Of a DNA stretch of 64,000 nt, positions 9,640-22,399 are shown piece after piece; position 1 is the stretch's first letter; every line of letters starts with the position of its first letter. This stretch comes from Prorocentrum cordatum (Eukaryota; Sar; Dinophyceae; Prorocentrales; Prorocentraceae). Where the stretch lies: positions 53,501-117,500 of the forward strand of contig CAUYUJ010008624.1 in NCBI GenBank assembly GCA_963575745.1. The letters run 5' to 3'. The notes under the pieces are model-generated. The model was not told where the DNA came from. It saw only the letters and a list, made by a program, of their open reading frames with translations, and made no database searches. The position numbers and the translations under genes were made by a program.

Positions 9640-10420
9640 ATTAATTCTAAAGAATAATTATTGTTGGGCCCCCTGGTGCGCGCCCCCCCCGCCGCGCCTA
9701 GGCCGCAGCCACGTTTTCATCATTTTCGTGAGGAAGCCTCAGGTAATTCGAGGTGATCAAGATCCGGTTGGTTTGTTGTAATCCGTTTCCCTTGGCAAAA
9801 AAAACACTATAAAATGAAATTTCTTGTTCAAATATTATTCAAATTTCCAGAATCCCGTGTAAAAAAAATAAGGTAAAGTGGACATTCGCGCGCGCAAGAC
9901 GAAATCCTTCCAAAAGCTTAGTGTTCGGAGCGATTTCAACATAAAAACATCAAAAAACCAATGGTTTTTCAACAAAAAAATGTCAAATCTCATCCCGCGC
10001 GCTCTTGCGGATTCGTAGGAAACCCAACACTTTTTAAACATTTCTGTCAAACGGGCTTTTGCGAGCAACTTTTTCGAATTCTGCGACAACGGTTGCGCAC
10101 CTGCCAGGGCCATCATCCCTGTCAAATAATACCATGCGGGACACATTCGTTTTTTCTTCGCGCGCGCACGCCGAAATCTCCAAAAACCATTGGGTTCTGT
10201 GGGTGTGTACCCCACGCCAGTGTAGTAGCCACGGTCGTCCGCACGCCACGAAGTGAAGTCCCCTCCCCGCGTCATAGGGCGGGAAGCTGGGTTTGGGTGG
10301 TCGCGAGAGTCGTTTGGATATTTGGTAGAGCTTGTAATGCCCCCCCACGAAGTGGGGGTATTGCCTGGTGTCGTATGAAAACCCTGGCACTGGGGAGAAC
10401 ACCACGCGTTCGGGTAAAAT
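9640..10420 (-). repeat. diverged CGCG-core dispersed repeat, no gene
   Basis: Alternating AT-rich words and CGCGCGCGCAAGACGAAATC / CGCGCGCACGCCGAAATC cores with flanking CCAAAAACC. These are reverse-strand relatives of the GGATTTCGACATGCGCGC repeats at 54.7 and 55.9-56.3 kb. Overlapping open frames here follow the repeat and are not called. Confidence 0.4.
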
Positions 10421-10421
10421 G

Positions 10422-10452
<31 letters not shown>

Positions 10453-10500
10453 GTGTTGTTGTTGGTGTTGTTGTTGTTGCTGTTGGTGTTGCTGTTGTTT
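10421..10500. repeat. (GTT)n microsatellite
   Basis: GTTGTT run with GGT interruptions, followed by a CT-rich tract to about 10,720. Confidence 0.9.
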
Positions 10501-10938
10501 TATATTTCTCTTTCTCCCTCCCTGTCTATATATATCCTTCTCCCTCTCTCTCTCTCTCCTTCTCTATCTCTTTATGTTTCTATCTTTCTCAATGTCATTA
10601 CCCCTGCTCCCCGCCTCTCTCTCCGCCCCTTCCAAATCCCCCCATCCTCGCCTAACCTGTCATTATCCTTGCCCTCCCCCTTCGGTCCTTCCTGCCCGCG
10701 CTCGACCCTCGCAGCTTCCCGCCTTTTCCTTCGCAAGGGCGAACGATGGGGGCGAGAGATGGGCGCGGGTCTGGCGTCAGCGAGTGATCTTGAGAAGTTC
10801 AAACCCGATGGAAAACGATAGCGAGGTGGAACAGGGGTGAGGCCGCCACTACCAAGTCAGCCACCGACGATGGGGGGGGGGCGAAGGGGGGCAGGGGGCG
10901 CGGCCACTGGAACAAAAACAAAAAAACAACACCCACAG

Positions 10939-11102
10939 GCCGACAAGCCGGAGAAGGAGAAGGATGTCACTATCAACATGATCTTGTCGTTCGGGGACAC
11001 GCTGCAGGTTGTGAGAAAGACGGGCCCCAGCAACTGCAAGGAGTGCGCGAAGTACATGAACGGCTGCGTCAAGAACATACAGGCCGCTGCGCTAAATCGG
11101 AT
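10939..11102 (+). CDS. exon 1 of a two-exon gene end, Cys-containing
   Basis: An acceptor AACACCCACAG ends at 10938. The exon reads ADKPEKEKDVTINMILSFG, DTLQVVRKTGPSNCKECAKY, then MNGCVKNIQAAALNR and two bases of the next codon. The donor is AT|GTATGG at 11103. The phase (two bases) matches the single base at the start of the next exon at 11454, so the two join in frame. A C-x-x-C-x-x-x-x-x-x-C spacing (NCKECAKYMNGC) is visible; metal binding is possible but not shown. Function unknown. Confidence 0.6.
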
Positions 11103-11453
11103 GTATGGGCTTTTACCTGGGGGCCGCACGTACTCATTAAAAACCAGAGCTTCCTCACAAACCTGTCATGCTCCATTCTCAGGCCCAAGCTGGGCCACGT
11201 GGAAACCCTGGGCCCGCTGATCTGGCGTCGGTCGGTTCTGGCGCGCGCTCTCCCGTTGACGAACGCGCGCGCCCGCGCTGCCCATGCGCGTGGTGCACAG
11301 GTGAGTTTTTGTTTTGTCCAAGGGGGACTGTGGGGGACGCAGAAAACATTGCTTGGTCAAAAACAGTGGTCGGTACTGCGGGTCCATGGCCGAGGTGCGC
11401 GCGCGCGGGTTCAATGTAGGGCCTGCGTGGGGGGGCGCAATGCATTCCATCAG

Positions 11454-11640
11454 TTGTCATGCTACTTATGGTGCTTCGATTGAGGCCTTCATCTCCAACA
11501 TCCAGAACATCATCAGGGAAAAGGAAGAGGAGTCCACCACTGCAGACGTGGATGCAGCCAAGAAGGCGCCTCTCGTTGATGACAATCCTTTTTCACCGCC
11601 CCAGGGCTTTGTGATGACATGTGGCAATTGCGTTGTATGA
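11454..11640 (+). CDS. exon 2, terminal
   Basis: An acceptor TTCCATCAG ends at 11453. The first base completes the split codon from 11102. The exon reads CHATYGASIEAFISNIQNII, REKEEESTTADVDAAKKAP, LVDDNPFSPPQGFVMTCGNC and stops at 11638-11640. The intron between (11103-11453) has GT and AG ends and contains GC-rich CGCGCG words. The combined product ends in a hydrophobic Cys pair (CGNCVV). Confidence 0.6.
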
Positions 11641-11700
11641 ATTTCTGGTATAGCCCGAATCGGTTTCTCGTGGATAAACCCCCAGCTGAATTCAACTGAG

Positions 11701-11922
11701 TTGGACTGCGCTGAACTGAACTGGCTGGTCGTACCTGCTTCGGCAGGTTTATTCTCGGCCACTGAGGGCCCGCGTTATGGTGCATCCAGCCAGGGACAGC
11801 GTTATTCTCGGCAGCCTGTTGCACAACCTATGGCGCAGCCAATCGGGGATGGATTCTCGGCGGCCGAGGTAGGGCGCGGTGGTATTATCGGTGGCCGAGG
11901 GCGCGGTTCATGGCGTTGCTAG
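11701..11922 (+). CDS. possible exon with Gln/Ser segment and short RGG end
   Basis: The frame reads GPRYGASSQGQRYSRQPVAQ, PMAQPIGDGFSAAEVGRGG and IIGGRGRGSWRC to a stop. Repeated GGCCGAGG/GGGCGCGG words underlie the Gly-Arg end, so part may be repeat-driven. It follows the stop of the preceding gene by 60 bp. Confidence 0.25.
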   Translation: MDCAELNWLVVPASAGLFSATEGPRYGASSQGQRYSRQPVAQPMAQPIGDGFSAAEVGRGGIIGGRGRGSWRC

Positions 11923-12089
11923 GGCGCGGTGTTAGTCTCTTTGACAGATGGCGCAGATTGTGGCATAACCAATAGGAGGCGACGTCCGCCTCGGCGGCCA
12001 AGGGCACGACCGATGGCGCAAACAAAGGTGAGGCTCGCGGCGAACGAGGGCAATTCCAAAACGACTACCGATGGCATTGCGAGGGGTCG

Positions 12090-12400
12090 GAAAGGGAGCA
12101 AGAGGATGATGAAAATGAGCAGGAGGGAGACGACGAGGGCGCAGATGGCGGGGTCCAAGCTATGACGAGCACCAGAGGGGCAAGCCGAGAGAAAAGGACC
12201 AGGACTACACGAACGGTAAGAAGTAAACAGATGAGGAGAGGTGCGACGACGGGGGCGGGGACAACGAATCCGATGAGGACGACGGTGAGAACAACGTGGG
12301 CCGCGAAGGGGACGATGGCGATGGTGGCGACAAAGGCGGCGAGGACACAGACCGATGGCGACGACGACCACGCCAGCAGCAACAACGGCGAAAGCAATGG
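12090..12400 (+). CDS. Asp-rich low-complexity coding-like segment
   Basis: Two frames in succession are strongly acidic: EQEDDENEQEGDDEGADGG from about 12,098, and CDDGGGDNESDEDDGENNVG from about 12,242. Between them a third frame reads HQRGKPREKDQDYTNGKK. GC-ending codons suggest exons of a disordered acidic protein, but borders and frame order are not resolved. GAC repeats could also explain it. Confidence 0.25.
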
Positions 12401-12890
12401 CGGCGGCGACGACGATGGGCATACACGGCGACGTTGGCGACCGCGCTCAGAACACCGAAGATGGTTTGACATCCGCGCGGGTACGGGGCCGCGCCCGATT
12501 TATGTTTACCGTTTGGGCTGGCACCAGGGCCCAAACAGAAAGCTGAGTTGTGATGTGGGCTGTCTCGAAGTCCATATCAGACCTCTCATCGACAGAAGTC
12601 TGCCGAGTAGCGTGTGCCGTTTCGAAGAGGGCGTCCTCGCTTGCGCTCTCCCCCCCCATGCGCTCCATATCACGCCTGGCGTTCTGTATTAGACCTCTCC
12701 CGCGCGCCAATCATCACTCCCGTTCTACTTCGCTGCCTCCCCCCCCGCCCTTCCCGTCGCTGCCCTCGCCTCCGCCTCCGCATCATCTGTCCCTTCCATT
12801 CCCTGCAGCGTCCACGATGCCCCTTTACTCACCTGGTGCTGCTTCGTTTGGCTCACTTTCTACAGTGCTGACATTGCGTCCCGCTGACAG

Positions 12891-13033
12891 GCGCTCAACA
12901 GCGCGCGCTATTTGTCTGGCACGTTCGGGGACCTTTCGCTCGACGACAACCCCTCGCTCGCTGGGGTGCAGAAGGCCATCTCGACCGCCCGGCATTTCTT
13001 CAAGGGCGTGGCGAAGCCCAAGATTATCAACTG
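12891..13033 (+). CDS. internal exon of an unrecognised protein
   Basis: A CT-rich stretch ends in CCCGCTGACAG at 12890. The exon reads ALNSARYLSGTFGDLSLDD, then NPSLAGVQKAISTARHFFKG and VAKPKIIN, with a donor TG|GTTCGT after 13033 (phase 2). High GC3 and a normal residue mix. Beyond 13,033 the frame stays open but turns into Gly/Arg/Ser low complexity typical of intron here. Confidence 0.6.
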
Positions 13034-13039
13034 GTTCGT

Positions 13040-13860
13040 TTTGCGCTGCCGCGGCCTCGAGAGGCCTCGTGCGGCTTCTGGGCGCAGGGGGGATCTGTTG
13101 GAGGGGGTGTGGGCGAGCAGGGGGCAGAGGTCGCTATTACATGTGAGTGAGTGGTTGGGGAATGGGGGGGGCGGGGGGGAGGCTGATCCCAGAGTGGCCG
13201 CCATTGCGTTGAGTTCTGAAGGCGGCGCCAATTGCAGCAACGACGATGCGTTTGCAGTGCGGGCGAACGGCCCCAGATGTGTGAGGGGTGGCGAGGGGCC
13301 GATACAATTCTCAGCTGCAGGGCGACAGTCGCTGTCATTGTGGCACTTGGCGGCGCCGCGTTCACGAGGCAGACGGCATGGCCTCCGCTGTTGCATTATT
13401 GTTTGTGCTCTCCTGGCCGCGCGACCTGGGCATGCACCCAGAGGGCAGCGCGTGCCAATGCAATCGGGCTCGGCTGGGAAGTCTTTGCACCCCCCATGTG
13501 TAACCCCTTTCCCACTAGTCCACCCCCTCCTCTTTCCGTGAGCCCCACTCACGGATTCCCATGATCAACGTGCCAGAAATGGTGTCTTGGGAGGAATCAG
13601 GACTATGCGGGTGCAGCACTTATGTTGATTCGCGGTGTTGAAGTCCCAACATGGCGATCCGTCACGATTCGGGATTGCCACTCTGCCTTATCTAGCTTGA
13701 CACGCCAGATCAATTATCGCAGTTTCTTCTCTTCTGCCCCCCCACCCCCCGCCCATCGGCGCCCCCCCTTCCCGCGATTGACCCAGCGGCGAGGGCGGTG
13801 GGTGCGGGCGAAGCTAACTAGGGTTCAAGGTTCAACTAGAACATTACCTTGGGGCCAACC
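13040..13860. other. intron-like, no exon supported
   Basis: GC-rich with G runs near 13,165 and a C/T-rich stretch at 13,500-13,770. No frame has a convincing codon pattern. Confidence 0.3.
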
Positions 13861-13863
13861 ACA

Positions 13864-14034
13864 ATGCCCCCGCCGCGGCGGCAGAAGCGCCGCATCGATA
13901 CCGAGCCCGATATTGCAGGCGTGTCTGATAGCAGCAGTGATTGCGAGGAGCACGGGAGAGTGCATTTACGTCGATCGATGCGCTCGGCTGCTCCCGAAAA
14001 AGGCAGTTCCCCCGACGTTGGCACTCAACATATG
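13864..14034 (+). CDS. first coding exon with a basic cluster
   Basis: ATG at 13864 opens MPPPRRQKRRIDTEPDIAG, then a Ser/acidic patch VSDSSSDCEEHGRVHL, RRSMRSAAPEKGSSPDVG. The Arg/Lys cluster PRRQKRR resembles a nuclear localisation signal. The exon lies 190 bp upstream of the transposase-like exons and may be their N-terminus; the joining phase is not established. The 3' border is near 14,034. Confidence 0.4.
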
Positions 14035-14224
14035 ATCGTGATCCCCCTTCTTTACCACTGTCAACGACCACCATTGGAGGCCAGACGGGCGGGGGAGGGG
14101 GGCGGGTAAACGGGAAGGCGAAATGCAAAAGCTATGTTTTTTTTTGCATCCCTCCTTCCCGCAACCCATCTGCCTCCTCTGCCTGGTTTTCTTTCGCTGC
14201 CTTTGTTCCTCCGTCCGTGGCAGC

Positions 14225-14686
14225 CGAGCGAATCGATCGCGTCCTGATCGTCGCACTTCGCTTGAAGCGACCCCAGGGCGAGCACGTCAGGTCTTCGTCT
14301 TCCTTCGCGACTTTACTGTTGCAGGAATGGGCATGGGGCAAATTATCTGGGGCGGACGTGCAGCGGTACTGCCGCGCTGCATATCGCGACGGCTTGACGG
14401 GGCCAGAAGAGATTTCGAATATTGCTGGTATGGTGTCTTGGGGAACAAACCCTGGCAACGTGCACGAAGCCCTTACGGCGAAACACTTGAAGAATAACCC
14501 ATTCCCTGCTCCTGAGATCGTGAAGGTCAAATGCCGGGCGCCCCGCACGCTGGACGTGATGGAGTCACCGTGCCACATTTTGTGCCCGCACGACATGTTT
14601 TCGATGATGTTTCACAATTACCCTGAAAAGTTCAGAGACATCCTGGGCGTGGACTGTCTGCAGAGCTTTTGGGACGGCGCTTCCAG
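14225..14686 (+). CDS. transposase-derived-like protein, N-terminal exon
   Basis: The frame reads ERIDRVLIVALRLKRPQGEH, SFATLLLQEWAWGKLSGADV, QRYCRAAYRDGLTGPEE, then NPGNVHEALTAKHLKNNPFP, SPCHILCPHDMFSMMFHNYP and DILGVDCLQSFWDGAS. It ends at the donor TTCCAG|GTGGCA after 14686 (phase 2). An AG at 14,323-14,324 gives an alternative start. I recall the order of motifs (L-x-x-W-x-W-G, HP/NP-x-N-x-H, P-H-x-x-F-x-x-x-x-x-x-Y, FW) from a large uncharacterised protein family in dinoflagellates. Downstream exons at 14,965 and 15,690 continue it. Role unknown. DNA-transposase ancestry is inferred from the D-x-M-H motif further on. Confidence 0.6.
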
Positions 14687-14964
14687 GTGGCAAGCAAGGG
14701 GAACCCTCCTCTAGAATGTGGGAGGGGGAATAGGGGGTTGGGTAGCAAGGGGAAGGGGAAGGGGGATGGGAGGGAGGAGGGGGGCGCTTCGCACCCCTGC
14801 TCAGTCGGGCCCGTTTGCGCCCCGATTCCGGATTCAACCAGACACCTTCCCAGCTCCGTTGCTTTACCCCCCTTCCCCGCCCAATTTCCTCAACGTCAAA
14901 TCGCGTGTCCCCTGACAGGCGCGACCCTCGTCTGATACGACATCCAGTATGGGGGGTGGAGGGT

Positions 14965-15228
14965 TACAGAACATGGGCTATACCAATGAAAATTCATGGG
15001 GGTGGGGCTGAGTTCCAGACGCACGACTCCATGATGTGCGTGTCTTTTACATCGTTGCTGGCCAATGGCAGTGCCAAGTCTGTTTCGTTTCTAGTGACAT
15101 TGTGGCCGCTTTCGGCAACGGCCAAAATGTCAGAGCATGGCGCCGACACGTGGGCAGATATCTGGAAGATCATCGCATGGTCTCTCAACGCAATGGCACA
15201 AGGCCGCCACCCCGACCACGATCGCAAA
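14965..15228 (+). CDS. transposase-derived-like protein, middle exon
   Basis: The frame reads AIPMKIHGGGAEFQTHDSM, MCVSFTSLLANGSAKSVSFL, TLWPLSATAKMSEHGADT and WADIWKIIAWSLNAMAQG, then RHPDHD. The H-G-x-G-x-x-F/x-D-S pattern followed by a W-P and then W-x-x-x-W-x-x-x-W helix fits the same family as the preceding exon. Borders are not fixed: a GA or GC donor near 15,222 is possible. Downstream lies an intron of G runs and a TG microsatellite. Confidence 0.55.
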
Positions 15229-15439
15229 AACTCTGTCTTGATTCCGCTCGCCCCCGCCCCCATCTCCCATGCGCCAGGGGAAAAAAAGGCTTGGTGGGGG
15301 GCTCGCATGAAAGGCGTCGGGGAGAGGGGGGGGGGGCCGATGGCGGGGCCAGGGGTGGGGCAGGAGGGGGGGTGGACAGGGGTTGGGGGGGGGGGGGGGA
15401 GGGGGGCCTAGCGGGCTTAGGCGACTGCGGGGAGCAGCT

Positions 15440-15489
15440 GGGTGGGTGGGATGTGTGTGTGTGTGTGTGTGTTGTGTGTGTGTGTGGTG

Positions 15490-15520
<31 letters not shown>

Positions 15521-15523
15521 GTG

Positions 15524-15554
<31 letters not shown>

Positions 15555-15578
15555 TGTAGTGAGTGTGTGTGGGGTGGT

Positions 15579-15609
<31 letters not shown>

Positions 15610-15617
15610 GGGGGGGG
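15440..15617. repeat. (TG)n tract ending in a poly-G run
   Basis: TGTGTG with occasional GG/TT interruptions over about 150 bp, then a G run at 15,593-15,617. Inside the intron of the transposase-like gene. (TG)n is Z-DNA prone and the G run is a sequencing hazard. Confidence 0.95.
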
Positions 15618-15689
15618 AGAGGAGGCAAAGGAGGAACGCGGCGCGGAAAGGATTGGGAATGCAAGAGGTGAAGAAGCCACTGATGGTGT

Positions 15690-16817
15690 GGGGGAGGACA
15701 AATTTTATGGTTCGCGTCAACGGTCACACGCTGGTTTCCTTGGTGCAGCAGGGAACGGATTGGCATGGCGTAGTATTTCCAGCTGACTCTCGCAGAGGTA
15801 AGTTGGCTGGCGATTACCTGTGTAGCGAAGAGTTCCCATTCAGGGGGTGGATTTATGCCACAATAGGAGATATGGATTTCTTTTCCAAAGATTTGGGGGC
15901 CCCTGCTCCATCGAGCGAGGAGATGCGCTGGCTATGTTCGGCCAACCGCCAGACGGGCGCAGGCGGTAGGCCGTGGAACTGTTTCCATAAAGATCGGTGG
16001 CCCAACCATTGGATGACGACGCCCCGCAACCCCCCATTTGTGTTCACGCATCCTTTGTTCCAGGCGTGGGGCGTGACGGGTTACAGCCTCGCGCTCGATA
16101 GTATGCATGTAGTGGATTTGGGATTGACGTCCCATGCGCTGGGGAACACGTGTTACGAAGTTGTGTACGAGCAAAGTGATCTTCCTGCGAAGGCAGCGAC
16201 GCAGCAGTTGTGGCAACATATTCTGGATCTATATGTAAGGTTAGACATCCCACCGTACTTCAAAATTCGGCCGAAACATGCTGGTAACCAAACCGAACTC
16301 GCCGCACAGTGGCTACCCATGCTTGAGTAAATCTTTGAAAGCTGCACAGCAACGGTGGCTGGTTCCAGTTATGGTCAAAATTTCAGAAGCGCATGACGAC
16401 GGTAGCGAACCGCGCAAGATGCGCTCGCTGATGTTGGTGAACCTTGTCAGGTTTTACCATGAATTAGATGTGGCTGACCTGTGCCTTGAGCCTGGAGCAG
16501 CGGCTCGGGTCTTATCTGCAGCTGAGAACGCCCTCGTTCTTTATTCTGCCCTTGCCACCGAGGCAATGCGTGATGGCAAGTACAAGTATTCAGTTGTAAA
16601 TGCAAATAATATGTTTTGGCATTTGGCCCAAGGGGCCAGGTACATGAACCCGCGGGTGCTGTGGTGCTACATGGCAGAAGATTTCAGGATACTCATGACG
16701 AAAGTCGGCTCGGCTGCTCTCATGGACAGCCCGACTTTGGCACTGTCGGCCAAAGGTATAGAGCGCTGGCGCATAGGTAGGTTCTTTGATCTGGACCGCG
16801 GTCTGGACGATGACTAG
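15690..16817 (+). pseudogene. transposase-derived-like protein, C-terminal exon with a frameshift
   Basis: The first part reads NFMVRVNGHTLVSLVQQG, KLAGDYLCSEEFPFRGWIYA, GDMDFFSKDLGAPAPSSEEM, then WLCSANRQ, HPLFQAWGVTGYSLALDS and MHVVDLGLTSHALGNTCYEV. The D-S-M-H-V-V-D-L-G motif resembles the D-x-M-H-x-x-x-L-G signature of CACTA/Plavaka-like transposases (inference). The frame changes at the AAAA at 16262-16265. The next frame carries on with the family order: KPNSPHSGYPCL, KAAQQRWLVPVMVKISEAHD, YHELDVADLCLEPGAAARVL, NANNMFWHLAQGARYMNPRV and a stop at 16815-16817. One base decides intact versus broken. The segment upstream of 15,800 may be intron read-through, since CGCAG at 15,791-15,795 could be an acceptor. 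Confidence 0.6.
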
Positions 16818-16998
16818 CTAATGCCATTGGTCATTGGCGGCGGGAAGGAGGTATGGGAGGATGTGGGAGGAAGGAGGAATGACGCGGAGACGCAGGAAGT
16901 AGGTGGGTGGGTGGGTGAAGAACGAACAGGGGAACGTAGAACGACAGATGGGAGGAGGGGTGACGACAGAAGGCTGGAGGCCGAGCGAGTTCTCGGAA

Positions 16999-17130
16999 CT
17001 TGGCATCGCTCGGACGCGTGCAGTATCCTTCGGCGAGAATCATCGAGGAGCACCCTTGGCCACTTGGCGAACAAAAACACGCACGAAACCGAAACAAGCA
17101 CAGGGAATGGACGTCCGAGCGATTGCCAAG
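16999..17130. mobile_element. 132-bp MITE-like element, copy 1
   Basis: Ends are inverted: CTTGGCATCGCTCGGACG at the left and CGTCCGAGCGATTGCCAAG at the right. A second copy is at 39269-39402. Both share internal words GGCGAG, CATCGAGGAG and GAAACCGAAAC. Flanking GAA on both sides might be a 3-bp duplication. It sits within a 27-bp minisatellite (GGCTGGAGGCCGAGCG...CTCGG at 16,972, 17,134 and 17,162). Too short to encode anything. Confidence 0.65.
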
Positions 17131-17493
17131 GAAGGCTGGAGGCCGAACGTGTGCTCGGCTGGCTGGAGGCCGAGCGCGTGCCGTTCGCTGAACAACAGAT
17201 TGCGGCTTCGCCGCGCGTGCGTGCAGCGCAAAAATTCCTGTCCATTCACCCCCTGTCTGGCGTTCTGACCAGGATTTCATGCCCTCGGGCCAGACGCCAA
17301 GAGTAGGACCTGTCGTCTAAGCCGAGATGCCGCAACGAATCCAGTCGTGGCGACGGGTCCCTTCCGATCCTCCATGCCGTGTCGGCGTCGTCTTCATGGG
17401 CGTTGTCTGAGGGGTTCGGTCCGACGTCAGAAGGACAACGATAATGGGAATGATAACGAGGAGGAGGAGGAGGGTTTTATCTGCCTTCAACCC

Positions 17494-17830
17494 CGAGTTC
17501 CTTCGCGCGGAATTGCCCGATAAACGTTTGACAAACGTTTGCAAACGTTTGTCAAACGTTTGCAAACGTTTAACAAACGTTTGCAAACGTTTGTCGTGGG
17601 TTGTGGGCGGACAATCACCTGTTGTTCGCGGTCATTCGGCGCGTTCCTGCGCGCGCGTGCGCGCTAGTCATGCGCGAGCAATGGAACAACTAGGAGGAGA
17701 GAGAGAGAGAGAGAGGGCGGAGAGGGAGAGAGTAGGATGGTATATGAAGAGGTGGATCGCCCAGGTGGGCCCCTTCAGGGCTCTGGTGCCCCTCTCCTAC
17801 TCTCTCCTCCTCCACCTTCTCCTCCTCGTC

Positions 17831-17907
<77 letters not shown>

Positions 17908-18121
17908 CTCCTAGTTGTTCCATTGCGGCCAAGATCGCGAATGTGGTAAACTCATCACTGGCATGATATGCGCTCGATCGCGCATGACTAGCGCGCACGC
18001 GCGCGCAAGAACACGCCGAAAAAATCGCTAACATCAGGCGCCTGCCCGCCCACAACCCACGACAAACGTTTGCAAACGTTTGTCAAGCGTTTGTCGTGCA
18101 ATTCTGCGCGTAGGAACTCGC
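17494..18121. mobile_element. 628-bp foldback element with CAAACGTTTG iterons
   Basis: The left end GAGTTCCTTCGCGCGG...GAATTGC and the right end (reverse complement GAGTTCCTACGCGCAG...GAATTGC) match. Arms of about 200 bp include CAAACGTTTG palindromic iterons (about seven left, three right), GTCGTGGGTTGTGGGCGG, a GCGCGCGTGCGCGCTAGTCA block and CAATGGAACAACTAGGAGGA. The centre is (GA)n then (CT)n. No clear target-site duplication. Confidence 0.65.
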
Positions 18122-18129
18122 GGTTTACC

Positions 18130-18950
18130 AACGTTTGTCCGTATGTGTATGTTTTTCGCTACCCAAAATGGTTCGTTCGCTACCCATTTTTGAAGGCGGC
18201 CGCTATCGTTTCTTGCGGCCCCTAAAATTCGGTAGCAGAAATGGCCATCCCTACCCATATTCACGCGTTGGACGGTTACGACCCAAATTTGACGTTTCGC
18301 GTTTGCGCTACCCATGTTTTTCGGTAGCGTATGATCTGGGTATTACAGCTACAGCTACGGATCTTATAATTCGACATGCAAACGCGGCAGAATCCACTGC
18401 ATGTGAGAGAAATTCTGGTTCACAACACATTTGAGAGTCTCTGACCATCTTCCCAAACCCGGCCCGAAGTTCCCACATGGTCCGCCCGGGCCGGGCGGCC
18501 AACCAGCTGCAGCCCGCGCTGGAATTCCTCTGACTCATCGACAGGGGGCCGGCGGTGAACCATCAACCAGGTTACCGCCTGGACCCTCGTAGAGCTCTTT
18601 GCACGCGTGCCGCTGCTCGGAGCACGAAAAAAAAGCTTTCTTCAGCATCGGCGAAAAAACTCGAAAATACATGTTTTCAAGTTTCATTTGTCGTCGAAAA
18701 AATGAAAAACAACGAAGGCGAACGACAATGACGAGAAATAGCGAGCAAACAAACGAGAATAAAGTCCCTAAAAAGATAACGAACTGACAATCTGTCAAAC
18801 TAGCCAACACTAGTGCTTGAACTGATGCCTGTCGATCATGGCTATGTCGCAATGGTGGTAAAAAAATGCAAACCCTGGGGTTGGGTCGGTTTTCGAGAGA
18901 TTCTGAAAGATTTCAAAATTCGTTTTGAGAACCACCTGGGACCACTATAG
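18130..18950. other. no gene seen
   Basis: Contains five or so CGCTACCCA-like words between 18,160 and 18,330 in both orientations and an A-rich stretch at 18,620-18,780. No protein-like frame. Confidence 0.3.
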
Positions 18951-18959
18951 AACGATTCT

Positions 18960-19345
18960 CGCCCACCGGCACCGGCACCGGCACCGGTGCCGGCACCGAC
19001 GCCGGCGCCGGGACCGGCACTGGCACCGGCGCCGGCGCCGGCACCGGCACCGGCACCAGCACCGGCGCCGGCGCCGGCACCGGCACCGGCACCGGCACCG
19101 GCACCGGCACCGGCACCGGCACCGGCACCGGCACCGGCACCGGCACCGGCACCGGCACCGGCACTTGCACCGGCACGGGCACGGGCGCCTGCGCCGGCAC
19201 TGGCACCGGCACCGGCACGGGCACCAGCTCCGTCGCCGTCGCCGGCGCCAGCACCGGCACTGGCACCCGCGCCCGCAACCGCACCGGCACCATCATTGGC
19301 ATGGCACCAGCACCGGCACCGGCGCCGGCGCCAGCACTGTCACCG
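18960..19345. repeat. (CCGGCA)n hexamer array, copy 1
   Basis: GGCACC repeated with CCGGCG and GCACTG variants over about 385 bp, the middle being perfect. Translates as Pro-Ala, Gly-Thr or His-Arg dipeptides in every frame. Confidence 0.95.
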
Positions 19346-19433
19346 GATGAAAAACATCATTGACATTGAACATCATGACATTTCCCACACAGTGCTTGCA
19401 CTTAGGGGGCCTTCTCTCTTTCCTAGTAGCTGG

Positions 19434-19645
19434 GTCTGAGGGGCGGTCTGGCGGCTCTCTCCTCGCCGTTGCCGCCCTGTCGCCGCCCGTCGTCTGGGCT
19501 TGAGGGGCGGTCTGGTTTTTCCGTCCTTGCCGTCGCCCCCCCTTGCTGCGTCGTCGCGGCCCGTCTTCTTGGGCTGAGGGTCGGTCTGGCGGTTCCTTGC
19601 TCGCCGTCACCGTCCCGTCGCCGCCTCCTCGTCGCTGCCCTGTGG
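19434..19645. repeat. three-copy minisatellite, unit about 65-75 bp
   Basis: Three units start TGAGGGGCGGTCTGG (19,437; 19,500; 19,575), each followed by CTTGC/TCGCCGTC-type sequence and ending GTCTTCTGGGC. Followed by a 14-bp repeat GTTGCAATCCAATC (19,658-19,715). Confidence 0.6.
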
Positions 19646-19770
19646 GCCCCTCCAGCGGTTGCAATCCAATCGGTTGCAAGCCAATCAAGTGCAAACCCAG
19701 TGGAATCGATTGCAGTCCAATCAATGGTAAAATTATGCAAGCGGAGTTCCCCACATAAAGATATAAACAG

Positions 19771-19828
19771 TTTCGTGGGACCCATGGGGTACGACAACAT
19801 CAGCACGAAGGAGAAGCTCATCGAACGA
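19771..19828 (+). CDS. short internal exon
   Basis: The acceptor ATATAAACAG ends at 19770 and a consensus donor GTAAGTAC starts at 19829. The 58-bp exon reads FVGPMGYDNISTKEKLIER. Its partner exons are not identified. Confidence 0.45.
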
Positions 19829-19904
19829 GTAAGTACGCACGAAAGGGCAGACGAAAGAAAGGAGGAGGGAGTACAGGTGCTCAGGAAACGAAGCCTTGTA
19901 AATA

Positions 19905-22390
<2,486 letters not shown>

Positions 22391-22399
22391 GTACAGGAG

